From Caprimulgus europaeus (Eukaryota > Chordata > Aves > Caprimulgiformes > Caprimulgidae), in the NCBI GenBank assembly GCA_907165065.1, contig OU015541.1:9992501-10056500 (forward strand): a stretch of DNA of 64,000 bases, read 5' to 3'. Positions 61,401 to 64,000 of the stretch are shown here, piece after piece. The notes beneath the pieces are model-generated. The model was not told the origin of the DNA, searched no databases, and was given only the letters and a program-made list of their open reading frames with translations. How positions within the stretch are numbered: the first letter of the stretch is position 1; every line of letters begins with the position of its first letter. The position numbers and the translations under genes are program-made.

Positions 61401-64000
61401 GCCCCAGCAGCAAAACTCTTCTCACTGCAGTGAGAAATGGTCACACCAAGCTGTGGAGGTGCTTGTTGTTGATGTTCTTCCCCAGATGTAGCTGCCCTGA
61501 AATGAATTGGATAAATAGCTTCTGCAAAGCCTTCAGAAACTTTTTGGGTGGAAGTCACGGTGGAAGAGTAGTCTTTTACATTATTCTTCTTTGTTATCAT
61601 AATGATTGTTTTGAAAGATTTGACTTGCTGTTTTTCAAAGAGATTTTCTACCTGATATGCAGAAAACCACCCTGAGGGGGAGGAAGAACCCTCTCCAGGG
61701 AAAGGCTCCCAGTTACAGCCCAGAGCAGAGACAAGCCCCTCTTTTATTTTGCTAGTCTACCTGCTTTACAGGCTGATGACTCAAAAGGATTTAAAACCTT
61801 TCTGTCTCTCCATTTCAGAGGTAAAACATTGAGCTTGTTCTCTTGCTGTGACCTCCAGGAAGTTTGGCACATTCCTCAAGCAAGACTGACCCCAAGTTCC
61901 TTTTTCTGATGTTTTTGGATTAAGCCAGGCTTGGCATTCACGTGGGCTATGATACAGTTCAGCATTCCCCAACTGTGATAGTTTGTCACGGGTCAGCACA
62001 AGCAAAAGTCTGTTCAGCAGAAGGTTGCAGTGCTGCAGCAGGGCTTCCTGCAGATTAGTGCTGAAATGTGTTAAAGGAAGAGGAGGGGAGCGTGTCTGAG
62101 TAGGTTGAAGCCCTGTGGGGGCCACAGATCAGCCCTGGTGTGCTGTGATACTCAAACATACTCAGAAATACATTAAAAGCTGATTTATGAACAGAGTATC
62201 TGTTGGGTATTTCAGGCTGCCTCACCCACTGCACAACTCGCTGTTGTCCCATGCTGGATTGTGCAAAGTGTGACATCAGCCTGATGTTTCCAGAGTTGTT
62301 GGGGCCAGTTAGACACATCTTCCATCACTCAGCTCAGTTCTTCTCCAAATGCCAACCACAGCTTTGCTGGTAACTGAAGCCAGACACAAGTGGAAGTTTG
62401 GGAATAAATGCAGGCTGGAGTACAGCAGGAGGCACTGCTGTCTCGTTGAGGGAAGATCTGAGATCTCATCTCTTCACAGATGAACCAGGTATCTGGTGTG
62501 GGAGATCCCAAGGAGGGTGTTTGTGGCACTATAGAGTCAGATAGTAAGCTTAGATCTGTGGCTCTTAAAGCTTCTTTGGAGAGTGCTTAATTCTGTTAAA
62601 TATGTGTATATCTAATATCATAGCACTGATAACTTCTTAGCATCCTGCACTCCTGCTGACATTAACTGATTTCTACATGTTATTGCTGAATGTGGTTATA
62701 TCTATGGGTACTTTATTTTCTTCTCCCCTTTTACAGGAGAGTATTCTGGGTTTGACTTATATTCTGTCCATTATTATTTCTAAGTTAAGAAACAATTGCA
62801 GTAACAGGCCTTTAACCATGATGGTCAGACTTGGAATTTTTTTTTTAGTGTACTTGGAGTGCTTACATCTTATCTGAGCAGTGAGGAGTGCTGGATCTTT
62901 AGTAAAGAAATTATTCATTCATCACTGGAATGACTGCTGTTTTGAAATTACAAAATGCAAAGTTTAAAAGTTCTGAGTAAAAGTTTAATTTATGATATAG
63001 TTTCATTTTTCCTTCAGTGTTGCCTCTATTCCTGAACCCTTCCAGCACCTGTCATCCCCAAAGCACCCCCAAAGTAGACGCACTAGTGTTGGTGACCACC
63101 GAGTTACACAGATCTACTCTGGTCAGCACTGGATTGCAGGAGGTGGAACACTCTGAGAGCTCATTTATTATAGTGTTTCAAGTGTGGTTACCACAGGTGG
63201 AAAATATTGAGTCCCTGGCATAGATACAGCAGCTTAATCTCATCCCAGAGCTAAATCAAAAGCTCTGACCAGAGACTAAGGAGATGAGATCTGAGTTACC
63301 TCTTATAGACTTGCTGAGGCTGTGGGCAGGTCTGGTAGTGCATAAAGCATAAGCTCTGTGTTGGATGGTTGGAAGGATTAGTGCATTTAAATGCAGGGTT
63401 TGTGCATTTAAAGCCAGCATTAAGAGGAACCTAAAGCACCTGCTTGCTGTGACCAAAGTTAGAGTTAGCTACCTCTGGGAGATCATGCCCTTCCTTTGCA
63501 GGCATCATGGTGGCATCATCAGTAGCTTTCCTGCTGTGACTCACTGCACCTTAACCGTTGCAAAGTGCCTTTTGTGAGTTTTTTCAGAGTTTTGATTTTT
63601 TTTTTTAAACAAATTTCCAGGATAGGCTGTATTTCATAGGAAAAAAAAAATTTAAAAAAAAGTAAAAGAAGGAGTGGAAGCAGTGGAGTGAGAAGAAAGC
63701 TCTAAAACTCCAGAGATCTTTCAGTTACTTTTAACTGTCCTAAGAGGCATTATAAATAACTATCACAAGCCCAGTTTTTCACCCTTCATTAGGTATTCCA
63801 ATCCAGCTGTGTTTATTGATGGTGATTCTCCAGCTGAGCAATACTTCACCATTTGTAGTACTTGAGAAATTCAGTGAGAGACTAAATGCAGAACTGACGT
63901 TAGCAGAGTACAGGCCACAGCCAAGAAAGCTGCATTTCTGGCTCCAAATAGTATTTCCAAACCCCCTTCGTAGTCAGAGATTTGCCAGATCCCCATTTAA
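58441..64000. other. Non-coding DNA to the window end
   Basis: No exon or named repeat is recognised. A 12-A run followed by CCAACAACAAACC is at 58852-58876. A donor match (CTCTG then GTAAGTCC) is at 59340/59341. Acceptor-like tracts lie at 62736 (CTTTTACAG) and 63018 (TTTTTCCTTCAG) with no matching donor nearby. Frames of up to 114 residues (61781-62125, minus) have no domain. Confidence 0.5.

Noticed and set aside
1-64000. Search by eye for CRISPR arrays, tRNA or rRNA genes and operons
   Set aside because: No regularly spaced repeats, no tRNA cloverleaf beyond decayed SINE heads, no rRNA-like text. The window is vertebrate nuclear DNA.

Overview
This window looks like nuclear DNA from a bird, most likely a songbird or close relative. 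The evidence is its repeats. There are three 5'-truncated CR1 LINE fragments, one ending in the typical ATTCTATGATTCT-type 3' tail. There is also a complete solo LTR of a common avian endogenous retrovirus family, flanked by an almost perfect target-site duplication. Several decayed MIR-like SINEs and other old amniote repeats are present too. Nothing looks bacterial, plasmid or phage-like: there are no operons, no ribosome-binding-site logic and no long ORFs. I recognise no protein-coding exon of a known gene anywhere in the 64 kb. Most of the window is probably intron or intergenic DNA.

Layout. From 1 to about 25.1 kb the sequence is AT-rich and single-copy-looking, with two old MIR-like SINEs (near 1.7 and 9.9 kb) and the solo LTR (13.8-14.6 kb). 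It also has a scatter of good minus-strand splice-donor matches and a CpG-containing candidate conserved element near 19 kb. At 25.14-26.19 kb lies the one large CpG island, with GC boxes, an E2F-like and an NRF1-like site, and two strong minus-strand splice donors. It is the only convincing promoter in the window. Just left of it sits a perfect inverted CCAAT palindrome. From 26.2 to 33 kb the DNA is again AT-rich, with old repeats, candidate conserved noncoding blocks (30.4-30.8 and 32.2-32.4 kb) and one well-formed candidate plus-strand exon at 27.49-27.60 kb. From 33 to 64 kb there is an unclassified GC-rich repeat candidate (33.7-34.1 kb), the CR1 fragments, a small CpG cluster at 53.1 kb, a three-unit 24-bp minisatellite at 57.2 kb and a 44-bp candidate exon at 57.44 kb.

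Working model (inference): the 25.5-kb island is a bidirectional promoter. A minus-strand transcript would run left from donors near 25.29 or 25.49 kb, and a plus-strand transcript, possibly non-coding, would run right through the 27.5-kb exon. Hand-counted base composition supports opposite strand biases on the two sides of the island: A exceeds T on the left, T exceeds A on the right. I cannot name the gene or genes served. RNA-seq, a repeat-library search and a multi-bird alignment would settle most of what is proposed here.
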